Positions 27,094 to 34,693 of a DNA stretch of 39,358 bases are shown here, piece by piece. A program made the position numbers and the translations under genes. This DNA comes from Gemmatimonadales bacterium (GTDB taxonomy: Bacteria; Gemmatimonadota; Gemmatimonadetes; Gemmatimonadales; GWC2-71-9). The notes under the pieces are model-generated. The model had not been told where the DNA came from. It made no database searches and was given only the letters and a program-made list of their open reading frames with translations. The stretch's first letter is position 1. Each line of letters opens with the position of its first letter. The DNA lies in contig JAICJD010000011.1 of assembly GCA_025928645.1 (NCBI GenBank), positions 1-39,358 of the forward strand, written 5' to 3'.

Positions 27094-27707
27094 TTGCCCT
27101 TCGCGCGATCGAACCGCCGGCCCACGTCGGTCCAGTTGACCACGTTCCACCACGCCACGACGTAGTCGGGCCGTCGGTTCTGGTACTTGAGGTAGTAGGC
27201 GTGCTCCCAGACGTCGCAGCCCAGGATCGGCTGCTTGCCGCTCATGAGGGGCGAGTCCTGATTCGGGGTGCTGTCGATGCTGAGGCCGCCGTTCCGGTCG
27301 GCGATGAGCCAGCCCCATCCGCTGCCGAACCGGCCGCCGCACGCCTTCTGGAACTGCTCCTTGAACTGTGACAGCCCGCCGAACGCTTTCGTGATCGCCT
27401 CGGCCAGCGCGCCTGAGGGCTCCTTCGCGCCGCCGGGGGCCATCATTTCCCAGAACATGGTGTGGTTGACGTGCCCGCCGGCATTGTTGCGGACCGGCGT
27501 GCGGATGTTCTCGGGAAGCGCGTCGAGGTTCGCGACCAGCTCCTCGACCGACTTCTTCTGCAGGTCCGCGTGCGACTCGAGCGCGGCATTCAGGTTGTTG
27601 ACGTAGGCGGCGTGGTGCTTGTCGTGATGGATCCGCATCGTCTGCTCGTCGATGTGCGGCTCCAGGGCGTTGTAGGCGTATGGCAGGGGGGGAAGGGTGA
27701 AGGCCAT
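27090..27707 (-). CDS. sodA: superoxide dismutase, Fe/Mn family
   Basis: A 205-residue Fe/Mn SOD that converts superoxide to oxygen and peroxide. The metal ligands are H27 ([11 protein letters not shown]), H82 ([10 protein letters not shown]), D165 and H169 (CDVWEHAYY). GG at 77-78 and Q150 (NQDSPL) favour Mn or cambialistic use over Fe. There is no signal peptide, so it is cytoplasmic. The ATG has GAGGAG 7 nt upstream. It heads a six-gene unit that includes peroxiredoxin and two kinases. The 134-nt gap upstream to the divergent DinB-like gene must hold its promoter, but no clear -7 box stands out. Confidence 0.97.
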   Translation of the reverse strand: MAFTLPPLPYAYNALEPHIDEQTMRIHHDKHHAAYVNNLNAALESHADLQKKSVEELVANLDALPENIRTPVRNNAGGHVNHTMFWEMMAPGGAKEPSGALAEAITKAFGGLSQFKEQFQKACGGRFGSGWGWLIADRNGGLSIDSTPNQDSPLMSGKQPILGCDVWEHAYYLKYQNRRPDYVVAWWNVVNWTDVGRRFDRAKGK

Positions 27708-27841
27708 GACCAGCTCCTCGAACGGGAAACGTGCTGACGCTCGAACGACTTGAGCGTGCTCAGGCCGCGAAATATGCCGGCGCATCCGGGAGGAATCAAC
27801 GCGCACTTGGCGCGCTCGGCGGACCCGTTCACATTCCGCGC

Positions 27842-28696
27842 GTGACCCCGTCGACCCCATCGCTTCGCCCGCTCGAGCCCGTGATGCTGGTGAACCGGCT
27901 CCCGGCGCTTCACCGTGAGCTCATCGCGCTGCTCCGCGGGCTCGAGGCGTCCGACTGGGAGCTCCCGACTGCGTGCGCCCTCTGGTCGGTCCGGGACATC
28001 ACGGCGCACCTGCTCGACGACGACCTGCGGCGGCTCTCGTTCCACCGTGACGGCCAGGCGCCGCCGGCCGCGGGACCGCTCGCCGGGCGCGCGCTGATCG
28101 ACTTCGTGAACGCGATGAACGCCGAGTGGGTGGCCGTGGCCCGGCGCATGAGTCCCCGCCTCCTGATCGACCTGCTCGAGCTGACCGGCCCCTGGGTCGT
28201 GGAGCTGTTTCGCGCCACCGACCCGTTCGCGCCGGCGCACTGGGGCGTCACCTGGGCGGGCGACACCGAATCGCCTCACTGGTTCGACGTGGGGCGCGAC
28301 TACACCGAGCGCTGGCTCCACCAGCAGCAGATTCGCGACGCGGTGGGCGCGCCGCCCCTCACGGCCCGCGAGTGGCTTCATCCGGTGCTCGATCTGTTCG
28401 TGCGCGCGCTGCCCCACGCGTACGCGGCGACCACCGCTCCCTCCCAAACCACGGTGCGGGTCACGGTCGAGGGAGAGGCCGGGGGCGCGTGGACGCTTCG
28501 CCGCGAGAACGGGATCTGGCGGCTCTACGGCGGGGTCGCGCCCTCCCCGGCCGCGGCCATCGCCATGAGCGATGACACCGCCTGGCGGCTCTTCTCGAAG
28601 GGTCTCGCGCCCGAAGCCGCCCGCGCGCGCGCGCGGCTCGAGGGCGATCAGGCGCTCGCTGCGGTCGCGCTCGGCGCGCTCGCCGTGCTGGCCTGA
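27842..28696 (+). CDS. DinB-superfamily protein of the maleylpyruvate isomerase (MDMPI) type
   Basis: A 284-residue protein with an N-terminal four-helix DinB-like domain. H56 in [11 protein letters not shown] and E156/H160 in [12 protein letters not shown] match in order and spacing the metal-binding His/Glu/His of mycothiol-dependent maleylpyruvate isomerase. A second, C-terminal domain ([20 protein letters not shown]) resembles the SCP-2-like domain of such proteins. These enzymes use low-molecular-weight thiols; which thiol is used here is unknown. The GTG at 27842 starts [14 protein letters not shown]; earlier codons look non-coding. It is divergent from sodA, and its last 49 nt overlap the end of the convergent membrane-protein gene. 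Confidence 0.85.
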   Translation: MTPSTPSLRPLEPVMLVNRLPALHRELIALLRGLEASDWELPTACALWSVRDITAHLLDDDLRRLSFHRDGQAPPAAGPLAGRALIDFVNAMNAEWVAVARRMSPRLLIDLLELTGPWVVELFRATDPFAPAHWGVTWAGDTESPHWFDVGRDYTERWLHQQQIRDAVGAPPLTAREWLHPVLDLFVRALPHAYAATTAPSQTTVRVTVEGEAGGAWTLRRENGIWRLYGGVAPSPAAAIAMSDDTAWRLFSKGLAPEAARARARLEGDQALAAVALGALAVLA

Positions 28697-29919
28697 GCCG
28701 GCGCTCTCCGCGCCGCGGCGGCCGCCAGCGCCGCCACCGCGAGCACGGTGTACACCACCTCCACGTGCAGTCCCGCCGCCGTCGCGAGCAGGGCGCCGGC
28801 GCCGCCAGACACCGCACCCGCCACCCGAACCAGGAGCGCGGCCCTCGGGGCGACCGTAGCCATGCGGTCGGACAGGGCCAGGAGGAGCGCACCCAGGAAC
28901 AACAGGGCCGCACCGAGCTCTCCCGTGGGGGTCGCCGCGAGCAGCCCGATCCAGGCGAGCCCTGCGGCGGCACCGGCCCGACGAGCTGACATCGCCGCGT
29001 GCCAAAGGCCCGCAACGACGAGCGGCATGGCGAGCGCCCGCCAGTGCGCGATGCCGTCCGCAGCCGCCGGAATGGCCACCCGCGCGACGAGCAGCGCGCC
29101 CACCGGAGCGGTGAAGAGGGAGGGCACTTGGCGGTGGAGCGGCCACAAGCCGGCGAGGGACCATGCCGATACCAGAAGCACGAGGGCGAGCGCCAGCTCG
29201 GCGGCCGGACTCCACGGCCGGTCGGCCAGGCCGTGGATGGGGAGGCCCTCGGGGCCAGCGATGGTCGCCATGAGCCACCAGGTCGGCAGGAGCAGGAGCG
29301 TGAGCACCAGGGTGACCGGAATCCGGCGCGCTCGGGCCGCGTCAGCCAGGTAGCCGCCCAGGGCCGCCATGGCGACACCGAGGAAGACCGGGCCGACGCT
29401 TGGCGCGAAGCCCGCGAGCGCGGCCCCGATGAGCATCGCGACCGCGCTCCCGGAGCGCACCGATGCGGCGGGACGGAGCTCTGGAACGCCGGGCCACCGC
29501 CGGCCGACATAGGCGATGAGCGTGGCGGCGACGGCGAGGATGAGAAAGGCGGGGAGATAGCTCGCGGGCCGCGAGCCGGCGAGACAGCCAACGCCGAGCC
29601 CGCCGAGCCAGAGTCCGGCCACGCCGACGGCGACCGCTCCAGGGAAGTCGCCGGGTTCTCGACGCTCCCGTGCGGCGACCAGCGCGCCCGCAAGGGCGAG
29701 GGCGGCCCCGGCCAGGAACAGCGCGGCCTCCACGTCGAGAAACGCCGACGGCAAGCCCGCCAAGCCGGTGCCGGGGGCGGCGCCGCCCGAGCCGGCGGCG
29801 TGGAGCGCCGCGAGGGCGGTTCCGCCGGCAACGGCCGCGGACCACGCCAGACGGGCGGCGCGAGGCCTGGAGATCACAGCCGCGCCCGCCACGAGAAGCG
29901 GAAACGAGAGGTGGATCAT
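28648..29919 (-). CDS. polytopic membrane protein of unknown function
   Basis: I do not recognise this 423-residue protein. It is almost wholly hydrophobic with about 12-13 predicted membrane segments and short loops, some with basic clusters (SARRAGAAAG; AARERREPGD). No binding or catalytic motif was found. The loop WPLHRQVPSLFTAPVG and the paired His residues are mildly reminiscent of antiporter-like or respiratory subunits, but this is not enough for a call. The ATG at 29919 (MIHLSFPLLVAGA) lacks a good ribosome site; a GTG three codons upstream is an alternative. Its 3' end overlaps the convergent MDMPI-like gene by 49 nt, and mreB starts divergently 176 nt upstream. Confidence 0.7.
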   Translation of the reverse strand: MIHLSFPLLVAGAAVISRPRAARLAWSAAVAGGTALAALHAAGSGGAAPGTGLAGLPSAFLDVEAALFLAGAALALAGALVAARERREPGDFPGAVAVGVAGLWLGGLGVGCLAGSRPASYLPAFLILAVAATLIAYVGRRWPGVPELRPAASVRSGSAVAMLIGAALAGFAPSVGPVFLGVAMAALGGYLADAARARRIPVTLVLTLLLLPTWWLMATIAGPEGLPIHGLADRPWSPAAELALALVLLVSAWSLAGLWPLHRQVPSLFTAPVGALLVARVAIPAAADGIAHWRALAMPLVVAGLWHAAMSARRAGAAAGLAWIGLLAATPTGELGAALLFLGALLLALSDRMATVAPRAALLVRVAGAVSGGAGALLATAAGLHVEVVYTVLAVAALAAAAARRAPAQASTASAPSATAASA

Positions 29920-30095
29920 ATCTTGCACGGTCCCCGCTCCCAAGCGCGCCATCCATCCGCGGACCGGCGCCGTTCCCTCGCGCAAACGCCGAAGTCAGGC
30001 GCACGTATCGCGAAGTCATCGTTCGAGATCAACGGTATTACGCAACCCGAGCAGGTTATCTGCAAGGCCTCCGTCGAGGAAGGAATTCAACCCCT

Positions 30096-31196
30096 GTGAC
30101 CGTCGCGATCGATAGCAACATTCTCCCCTCCCAGGACACCCCGTCCGAAGGCGACGATCGCCGGCGCCAGATGCCCAAGCGGCGCGCCTGGCGTCCGGCC
30201 ACCGAGCTGGCCGTAGACCTGGGCACCGCCAACACGCTCGTGCTGGTGAAGGGCGAGGGCGTGGTGCTGAACGAGCCGTCGGTCGCCGCGGTGGATCAGG
30301 CGACGGGGAACATCATGGGGATCGGCCTCGACGCCAAGCGCATGCTGGGACGGACCCCCGAGGGGATCCTGGCGGTGCGCCCGATGAAGGACGGCGTCAT
30401 CGCCAACTTCGAGGTCGCGGAGAAGATGCTGCGGCACTTTCTCCGGCTGGTCATCGATCGCACGATCTTCAAGGTCAAGCCCACGGTGATCGTCTGCGTG
30501 CCCTCGGGCATCACCGAGGTGGAACGCCGCGCGGTGCGCGACTCCGCCCGGTCGGCCGGCGTCAAGCGGCTCCTGATGGTCGCGGAGCCGATGGCGGCCG
30601 CGATCGGCGTCGGCCTGCCGGTGGACACGCCGGTGGGCAGCATGGTGATCGACATCGGCGGGGGGACGACCAACATCGCGGTCATCGCGCTGGGCGGCAT
30701 CGTGTGCGACGCTTCGATCCGCACCGGCGGCGACGAGCTGGATCAGGCGATCGTCCAGTTCATGCGCAAGAACTACAGCCTCCTCATCGGCGAGCCCACC
30801 GCGGAGCGCATCAAGATCCGGCTCGGCTCCGCGGTGCCGCTCGACTGCGAGGAGGAGATGGACGTGAAGGGACGCGACCTGGTCTCCGGCCTGCCCAAGA
30901 CCGTGCGCGTGGATTCTTCCGGAGTCCGTGACGCCATTCAGGAGCCGGTGTCCCGGATCGTGAACGCGGTCCGGCGCGCGCTCGAGATGACGCCGCCCGA
31001 GCTCGCCAGCGACATCCTCGAGCGCGGCATCGTGCTCACGGGCGGCGGCTCGCTGATCCGCGGACTGGACATGCTCCTGATGGAAGAGACCGGTCTGCCC
31101 GTCCGGGTGGACGAGGACCCGCTGACCTCGGTTGTGCGGGGCACCGGGCGGATTCTCGACGATTTCCCGAAGTTCGGCAGCGTCCTGACGACCTGA
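30096..31196 (+). CDS. mreB: rod shape-determining actin homologue MreB
   Basis: A 366-residue bacterial actin that organises peptidoglycan synthesis along the cell. ATP-site blocks are LAVDLGTANTLVLVKGEG (phosphate 1), VIDIGGGTTNIAVIALGG (phosphate 2) and IVLTGGGSLIRGLD (adenosine). The GTG at 30096 is preferred because GAGGAAGGAA lies about 11 nt upstream; an ATG at 30171 (MPKRRAW) has no such site. The GTG start gives a 25-residue polar tail not typical of MreB. No mreC, mreD, mrdA or rodA follows: a terminator is next. It may be an isolated principal mreB or a paralogue. Confidence 0.95.
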   Translation: MTVAIDSNILPSQDTPSEGDDRRRQMPKRRAWRPATELAVDLGTANTLVLVKGEGVVLNEPSVAAVDQATGNIMGIGLDAKRMLGRTPEGILAVRPMKDGVIANFEVAEKMLRHFLRLVIDRTIFKVKPTVIVCVPSGITEVERRAVRDSARSAGVKRLLMVAEPMAAAIGVGLPVDTPVGSMVIDIGGGTTNIAVIALGGIVCDASIRTGGDELDQAIVQFMRKNYSLLIGEPTAERIKIRLGSAVPLDCEEEMDVKGRDLVSGLPKTVRVDSSGVRDAIQEPVSRIVNAVRRALEMTPPELASDILERGIVLTGGGSLIRGLDMLLMEETGLPVRVDEDPLTSVVRGTGRILDDFPKFGSVLTT

Positions 31197-31205
31197 TCCC
31201 GACGT

Positions 31206-31286
31206 TCCCGGCCCTTCGGCCGGGATCCCCGTTCCGCACGCCGCCGGCCACGCCCCAGGGCGAGGTCGGCGGCGTGCGGTCGTTTT
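31206..31286 (+). terminator. double hairpin terminator after mreB
   Basis: The first hairpin is TCCCGGCC (31206-31213) with GGCCGGGA (31218-31225) around CTTC. The second is CCGCACGCCGCCG (31234-31246) with CGGCGGCGTGCGG (31267-31279), followed by TCGTTTT (31280-31286). This is the clearest Rho-independent terminator in the window. Confidence 0.85.
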
Positions 31287-31637
31287 GTGGACCCGGCCCC
31301 ACACCGAGGGGCTCGAGCCGTGGCTCGGACTCCTGCTGCAACGGATGTCAGGGTGGCTGGAGAGTACACACCTCGCCGGGATAAACCGTGCGCGGCGCGT
31401 TCCTTACCGTCGCTGTCGCGGGATCGGGCAGGTCCATCGGACCGATGGCATGTGTCTTTCACCTGAAGGAAACGCAGGACATCAGTTCAAGGTCCTCTCC
31501 CATGATTCCTTCGAGGAGCATCTCGTGTCGTCGCCCACCCTGTTCAGCTTGAGCTATGGCGCGCTCACGCTTGGCTGTCCGCCGGCCGGCGCACAATCCC
31601 AGCCGGCGCCCTCGACTCCCACGTCGAGGCCCCGCCC
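31287..31637. other. gene-poor stretch between mreB terminator and receiver gene
   Basis: An open frame runs through most of this 351-nt segment (from 31285), but its product is low-complexity, lacks a ribosome site and has no recognisable domain, so it is not called. I see no RNA gene, repeat or convincing promoter here. The upstream signals for the receiver gene at 31638 must lie within it. Confidence 0.5.
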
Positions 31638-32018
31638 ATGATACCTGAGGCGGAAGTGCTGCTTATCGAAGACGAGGAGACGGATCGCCTGCTGGTGCAG
31701 GAGCTCGTGGCTATCAAGGGGCGCGGGCGGGTGCGCGTGACCGAGGCGCCCGACCTGGCGACCGGCCTGGCGCTGCTGGGCTCGCGCTCGTTCAACCTGG
31801 TGCTGCTGGACACGAAGCTGCGGGAAGCGTCGGCGCTCTCGGCGCTGCGCGCGGTCGGAGAGTGCGCGCCCGATACGCCTATTCTCACCCATCCGGCGTT
31901 CCTGACCGTCGAGACCCGGCAGGCGGCCCGGCAGTGCGGCCCGTGGGACGTAGTCGAGCGCGGCGCGCTCAACCCGATGTGGGCCGCGATGAGCAATCTG
32001 CTGTTTCAACCCTCCTGA
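31638..32018 (+). CDS. degenerate single-domain receiver protein
   Basis: A 126-residue CheY-like receiver without output domain. Acidic pocket residues E11 and D12 (LLIEDEETDR), a possible phospho-acceptor D58 (LVLLDTKLRE) and T84 (PILTHPAF) are present. The invariant Lys after the fifth strand is missing: the block reads WDVVERGAL where a Lys is expected. It may therefore act without normal phosphorylation. A GAGG site 8 nt before the ATG fits the start. It converges with the receiver gene on the other strand, with a 7-nt gap. No kinase is adjacent. Confidence 0.8.
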   Translation: MIPEAEVLLIEDEETDRLLVQELVAIKGRGRVRVTEAPDLATGLALLGSRSFNLVLLDTKLREASALSALRAVGECAPDTPILTHPAFLTVETRQAARQCGPWDVVERGALNPMWAAMSNLLFQPS

Positions 32019-32025
32019 GCCGCCG

Positions 32026-32517
32026 CTAGACCTCGCGGCGGCCGGAAGTCCGCCGGGTGGAATGGGCGCGCCCTGAGGCGGTTGGCGACATCGGCGGGGC
32101 CGGTGTCAACGTCGGCGGACCCAGCTTCTCGCGCAGGAGCGCATACAGCTCGCCGAAGCCGACCGGCTTGGCGAGCATCGGCAGGTCGCGATAGCCCGCC
32201 AGCAGCTCGCCGGTCTCGCCTTCGGCGCCCGCCAACAGGACGATCTGAAGCCGAGGATCGAGATCCTTCGCCCGCTCGGCCAGCTCCGCCCCGTCCATGC
32301 CGGGCATTCCCACATCCGCGAGCATGAGCCGCACCGACCCGGGGTGGGCATCGAGATATCGAAGCGCGTGCCGCGCGGTCTCGAGACTCTTGGCGCGGTA
32401 CCCCAGCCCGCGCACCATCCGGCACACGGCCGCCCGGGGTGCCAGCTCGTCATCAACCACCAACACCAGCGGCGCGCCCGCGCCGGCTGCGGGATCCAGC
32501 TCCTCGTCGTCGAGCAT
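32026..32517 (-). CDS. single-domain response regulator receiver
   Basis: A 163-residue protein with one receiver domain (about 17-135) and a basic, Pro-rich tail. D22/D23, phospho-acceptor D68 (LADVGMPGMDG) and K117 (MLAKPVGFGEL) are present. The usual Ser/Thr after strand 4 is replaced by Ala-Gly (LLAGAEG), which may alter the switch. This style of receiver is often found at the C-terminus of hybrid kinases. The ATG has CGGAGG 4-5 nt upstream. No output domain or cognate kinase is adjacent. Confidence 0.88.
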   Translation of the reverse strand: MLDDEELDPAAGAGAPLVLVVDDELAPRAAVCRMVRGLGYRAKSLETARHALRYLDAHPGSVRLMLADVGMPGMDGAELAERAKDLDPRLQIVLLAGAEGETGELLAGYRDLPMLAKPVGFGELYALLREKLGPPTLTPAPPMSPTASGRAHSTRRTSGRREV

Positions 32518-32588
32518 GAGGCCTCCGGGCGGCCCGAGGGTCGCCGTTGGCCCTCCCCACGAAGAGGGCGTCCAGGGCTTCCGGCGGA

Positions 32589-32855
32589 TTACCCGCCGGG
32601 AAGCTGCATGTCGGTCAGACGCGTTCGCCCGCCGCCGGATCCGGCAGGCCGGTCGCCGCCGCCGCGAAACTCGAAGTGACGGTCGTCGAGCGGCCGCCCC
32701 CGCAGCAGCTCGCCCGACGCCCGTCCGCCTCTGAGCCGCGCGGACGCCACGCAGTCGAGCAGCTCACCGATGGGCCGCCACTCATCGGTCGGCACTCCGG
32801 GGTAGAGCGGAGCGAACTCGGGCCGTAGCCGCGCCTGACGCCTTCCTCTCTGCAT
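32589..32855 (-). CDS. small 'HFEFR' protein of unknown function, copy 1
   Basis: An 88-residue protein with no family I can name. Its core is ARLRPEFAPLYPGVPTDEW (8-26), then a helix (IGELLDCVASARL) and RPLDDRHFEFRGGG (53-66), with a Gly-rich tail. The same plan occurs in the protein at 36779: ARLR, A-L-(Y/F)-P-G-(V/I), W, a D/C-x-V helix, then R-x-L-D-x2-HFEFR. That shared order makes both real genes of one family. An AGGTGG site is about 7 nt before the ATG, and a TATCTTTGG box is 25 nt upstream. The fold and role are unknown. Confidence 0.8.
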   Translation of the reverse strand: MQRGRRQARLRPEFAPLYPGVPTDEWRPIGELLDCVASARLRGGRASGELLRGRPLDDRHFEFRGGGDRPAGSGGGRTRLTDMQLPGG

Positions 32856-32879
32856 GATCGCCCACCTGCGAGTGAACCC

Positions 32880-32888
32880 CCAAAGATA
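32880..32888 (-). promoter_or_regulatory. candidate -7 box (TATCTTTGG) before HFEFR copy 1
   Basis: On the minus strand TATCTTTG matches the Bacteroidota TAnnTTTG box exactly and lies 24 nt before the ATG, leaving a leader of about 15-20 nt that contains the ribosome site. No TTG is found 19-20 nt upstream. Confidence 0.45.
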
Positions 32889-32953
32889 GGGCGCGAACGG
32901 CGCCCGTGCTGTGAGGTGAGTTCCCGGGCCCGCCGGGCCTGGCCCGCCCCCCT

Positions 32954-33379
32954 CAGAACTTCACCTGGGCCTGGGTGATCAGCATCCCGCGCCGCACACT
33001 CGACGTGCCGATCTTGCGTGAGACGTAGTCGGCCAGCAACGGACCTTGCCGCCCTCGAACTCCACGTTCACGCCGCCCGTCGTGGCGCGGTTGCGGACGG
33101 CGGCGTTGATGGACGAGCGGCGGAAATCCTCCCGTTTGGCGACCAGCTGCACCCAGGGCAACACGCGATAGCTGGCCTGCACATACCAGCCCTTGACATC
33201 GAGGGCCCCGCGGTCCCGATGCTGGCCGACGTATTCGCCCTTGAGCCCCGCGCCGAAGTATTGGACCGCCGCGTCCACCTCGCCTGCAGGTAGCCGCTCA
33301 GTCGAACGCTCGGCTTCGCAGGCGCAGGGGTCACCCGGCGCGTTGCCGAGTCGGTTTGCGCCCGGGCGGGACTTGGCAT
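32954..33379 (-). pseudogene. decayed phosphate-selective porin (porin O/P type)
   Basis: Pieces of an outer-membrane barrel can be read in three frames. The mature N-terminus RAQTDSATRRVTPAPAKPSV and RLSGYLQARW comes first. After a junction near 33280 the frame changes and gives DAAVQYFGAGLKGEYVGQHR, KGWYVQASYRVLPWVQLVAK and a strand block, typical of the last third of OprO/P-type porins. A frameshift near 33040 then restores LADYVSRKIGT and ends GMLITQAQVKF, with the terminal Phe of barrel proteins. About 250 residues and the signal-peptide core are missing. It is most likely dead; sequencing or assembly error cannot explain the large internal loss. Confidence 0.75.
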
Positions 33380-33444
33380 CCCGTAGGAATCTCTCTCGAG
33401 CTGGGGGTTGGAGAACCAGCTACCGGCTTCGACCCCAAGTTGAG

Positions 33445-33474
33445 TTGCGTATGGTCGTCCATCAAGTACTTTAG
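33445..33474 (+). promoter_or_regulatory. candidate promoter of the molybdate operon
   Basis: TTG (33445-33447), exactly 19 nt, then TACTTTAG (33467-33474), which fits the TTG-N19-TAnnTTTG pattern except for one base. The palindrome AGATATCT (33475-33482) lies between the box and the ATG at 33483. A transcript would start about 0-3 nt before the ATG, consistent with the absence of a ribosome site. The palindrome is a candidate operator. Confidence 0.5.
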
Positions 33475-33482
33475 AGATATCT

Positions 33483-33878
33483 ATGGGTCTATTGAGCGCG
33501 AGCCAGGCGGCTTCCTATCTCCACCTCAACGTCAAACGCGTCCAGGCCCTCGCCCGCGAGGGCAAGCTCCCCGGCCGGCGGGTGGGCCGGAAATGGCTGT
33601 TCGACGAGCGCGACCTGGACACCGCCCTCGGCCGAGCGCCGCTGGGTGATGGGGGAGGCCTGGATCTGAGCGCGCGAAATCAGCTCCGCGGCCGCGTGGC
33701 GGGCCTTCGGGTGGACGGCCTGATGGCGGAGGCCCGAATCGCAATCGGTGATCAGGAGCTGATCTCAGTCATCACCCGCGCGTCGGCGGAGCGGCTCCGG
33801 CTCGCGGTCGGCGACCCCGTCTTTGCGGTCGTCAAATCCACCGAAGTCATGATCGCGAAAGGCTCCGCCATCACATGA
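33483..33878 (+). CDS. HTH-Mop one-component molybdate regulator
   Basis: A 131-residue regulator. Residues 2-50 are an excisionase/MerR-like helix-turn-helix of the HTH_17 type (LSASQAASYLHLNVKRVQAL; GRKWLFDERDLD). Residues 62-128 are a Mop/TOBE domain (LSARNQLRGRVAGLRV; VFAVVKSTEVMIAKGS) that binds molybdate or tungstate oxyanions. This differs from classical E. coli ModE, which uses a LysR-like winged helix and two Mop domains. The ATG at 33483 has no ribosome site; the transcript may be nearly leaderless. It overlaps modA by 4 nt (ATGA), so it is first in the mod operon and probably autoregulates through the AGATATCT palindrome. Confidence 0.9.
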   Translation: MGLLSASQAASYLHLNVKRVQALAREGKLPGRRVGRKWLFDERDLDTALGRAPLGDGGGLDLSARNQLRGRVAGLRVDGLMAEARIAIGDQELISVITRASAERLRLAVGDPVFAVVKSTEVMIAKGSAIT

Positions 33879-34687
33879 GCCTTCTGCTCCGCCTGACCCT
33901 GGTGGCGCTCGGCCTGCCGTCCGCGGCCGCGCCTCACCCCGACTCGGCGCCGACGCTCACCGTGTTCGCGGCCGCCTCGCTCACCGGTGCCTTCCGCGAG
34001 CTTGGACGGATACTGGAAGCTCGGCGTCCCGGACTCACCGTGAAGTTCAACTTCGCGGGTTCGCAGCAGCTCGCCCTGCAGATCGACCAGGGCGCGCCGG
34101 CCGACGTGTTCGCCTCGGCGGACCAGCGATGGATGAACGGCGTGAGGCAGCAGGGAGAGGTCGAGGGCGAGGCTCCGGTCTTCGCCCGCAATCGCCTGGT
34201 CGTCATCGTGCCCCGCACCAATCCCGCGCGGATCCGCGGCTTGGCCGAGCTGGTGCGCCGAGGGACAAAAATCGTACTCGCCGCCGAGGCGGTGCCGGCC
34301 GGGAAGTACAGCCGGGAGGTGTTGCAGAAGCTCGCGTCGCGCCGCGAGTACCCTGACAGGTATGACCGGCGAGTGCTCGCCAACGTGGTGTCGCAGGAAG
34401 AGAACGTGAAGAGCGTGGTGAGCAAGGTCCAGCTCGGTGAGGCAGACGCCGGCTTCGTGTACCGCTCGGACGTGACGCCCGCCGTGGCTCGCTACGTGAG
34501 CGTGATCGACATACCCGACGAGTCGAACGTCCTGGCCGAGTACCCGATCGCCGTTCTCACATCGGCGCAGAACCCCGAGGCGGCGCGACTCTTCGTGGCG
34601 CTCGTCCGGAGCGACACGGGTCAGCGGATCCTCCGGCAGCACGGTCTGATTCCGGCGCCCGCAGCGCAGCCGGCCGCTCAGCCCTGA
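33875..34687 (+). CDS. modA: molybdate-binding periplasmic protein ModA
   Basis: A 270-residue substrate-binding protein with a signal peptide (MSLLLRLTLVALGLPSAAA). The oxyanion-binding Ser residues are in TVFAAASLTGAF (S35) and FNFAGSQQLALQI (S63), followed by PADVFASADQ. The C-terminal lobe contains KVQLGEADAGFVYRSDVTPA, the typical ModA block. It delivers molybdate (or tungstate) to ModBC. The start overlaps the regulator stop; modB follows after 6 nt. Ala/Pro-rich C-terminal tail. Confidence 0.95.
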   Translation: MSLLLRLTLVALGLPSAAAPHPDSAPTLTVFAAASLTGAFRELGRILEARRPGLTVKFNFAGSQQLALQIDQGAPADVFASADQRWMNGVRQQGEVEGEAPVFARNRLVVIVPRTNPARIRGLAELVRRGTKIVLAAEAVPAGKYSREVLQKLASRREYPDRYDRRVLANVVSQEENVKSVVSKVQLGEADAGFVYRSDVTPAVARYVSVIDIPDESNVLAEYPIAVLTSAQNPEAARLFVALVRSDTGQRILRQHGLIPAPAAQPAAQP

Positions 34688-34693
34688 GATCCT

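Noticed and set aside
31285-31641. 118-codon open frame before the receiver gene
   Set aside because: No ribosome site, domain or recognisable composition; part of it lies in the terminator tail.
33411-33425. TAGCTGGTTCTCC on the minus strand, as in a conserved 23S rRNA helix
   Set aside because: Only about 13 bases match; flanking bases do not continue as rRNA.
33360-33480. Possible molybdenum-cofactor riboswitch upstream of the mod operon
   Set aside because: The candidate promoter lies after the hairpins, so they would not be in the mod transcript, and I cannot match the known motif core by eye.
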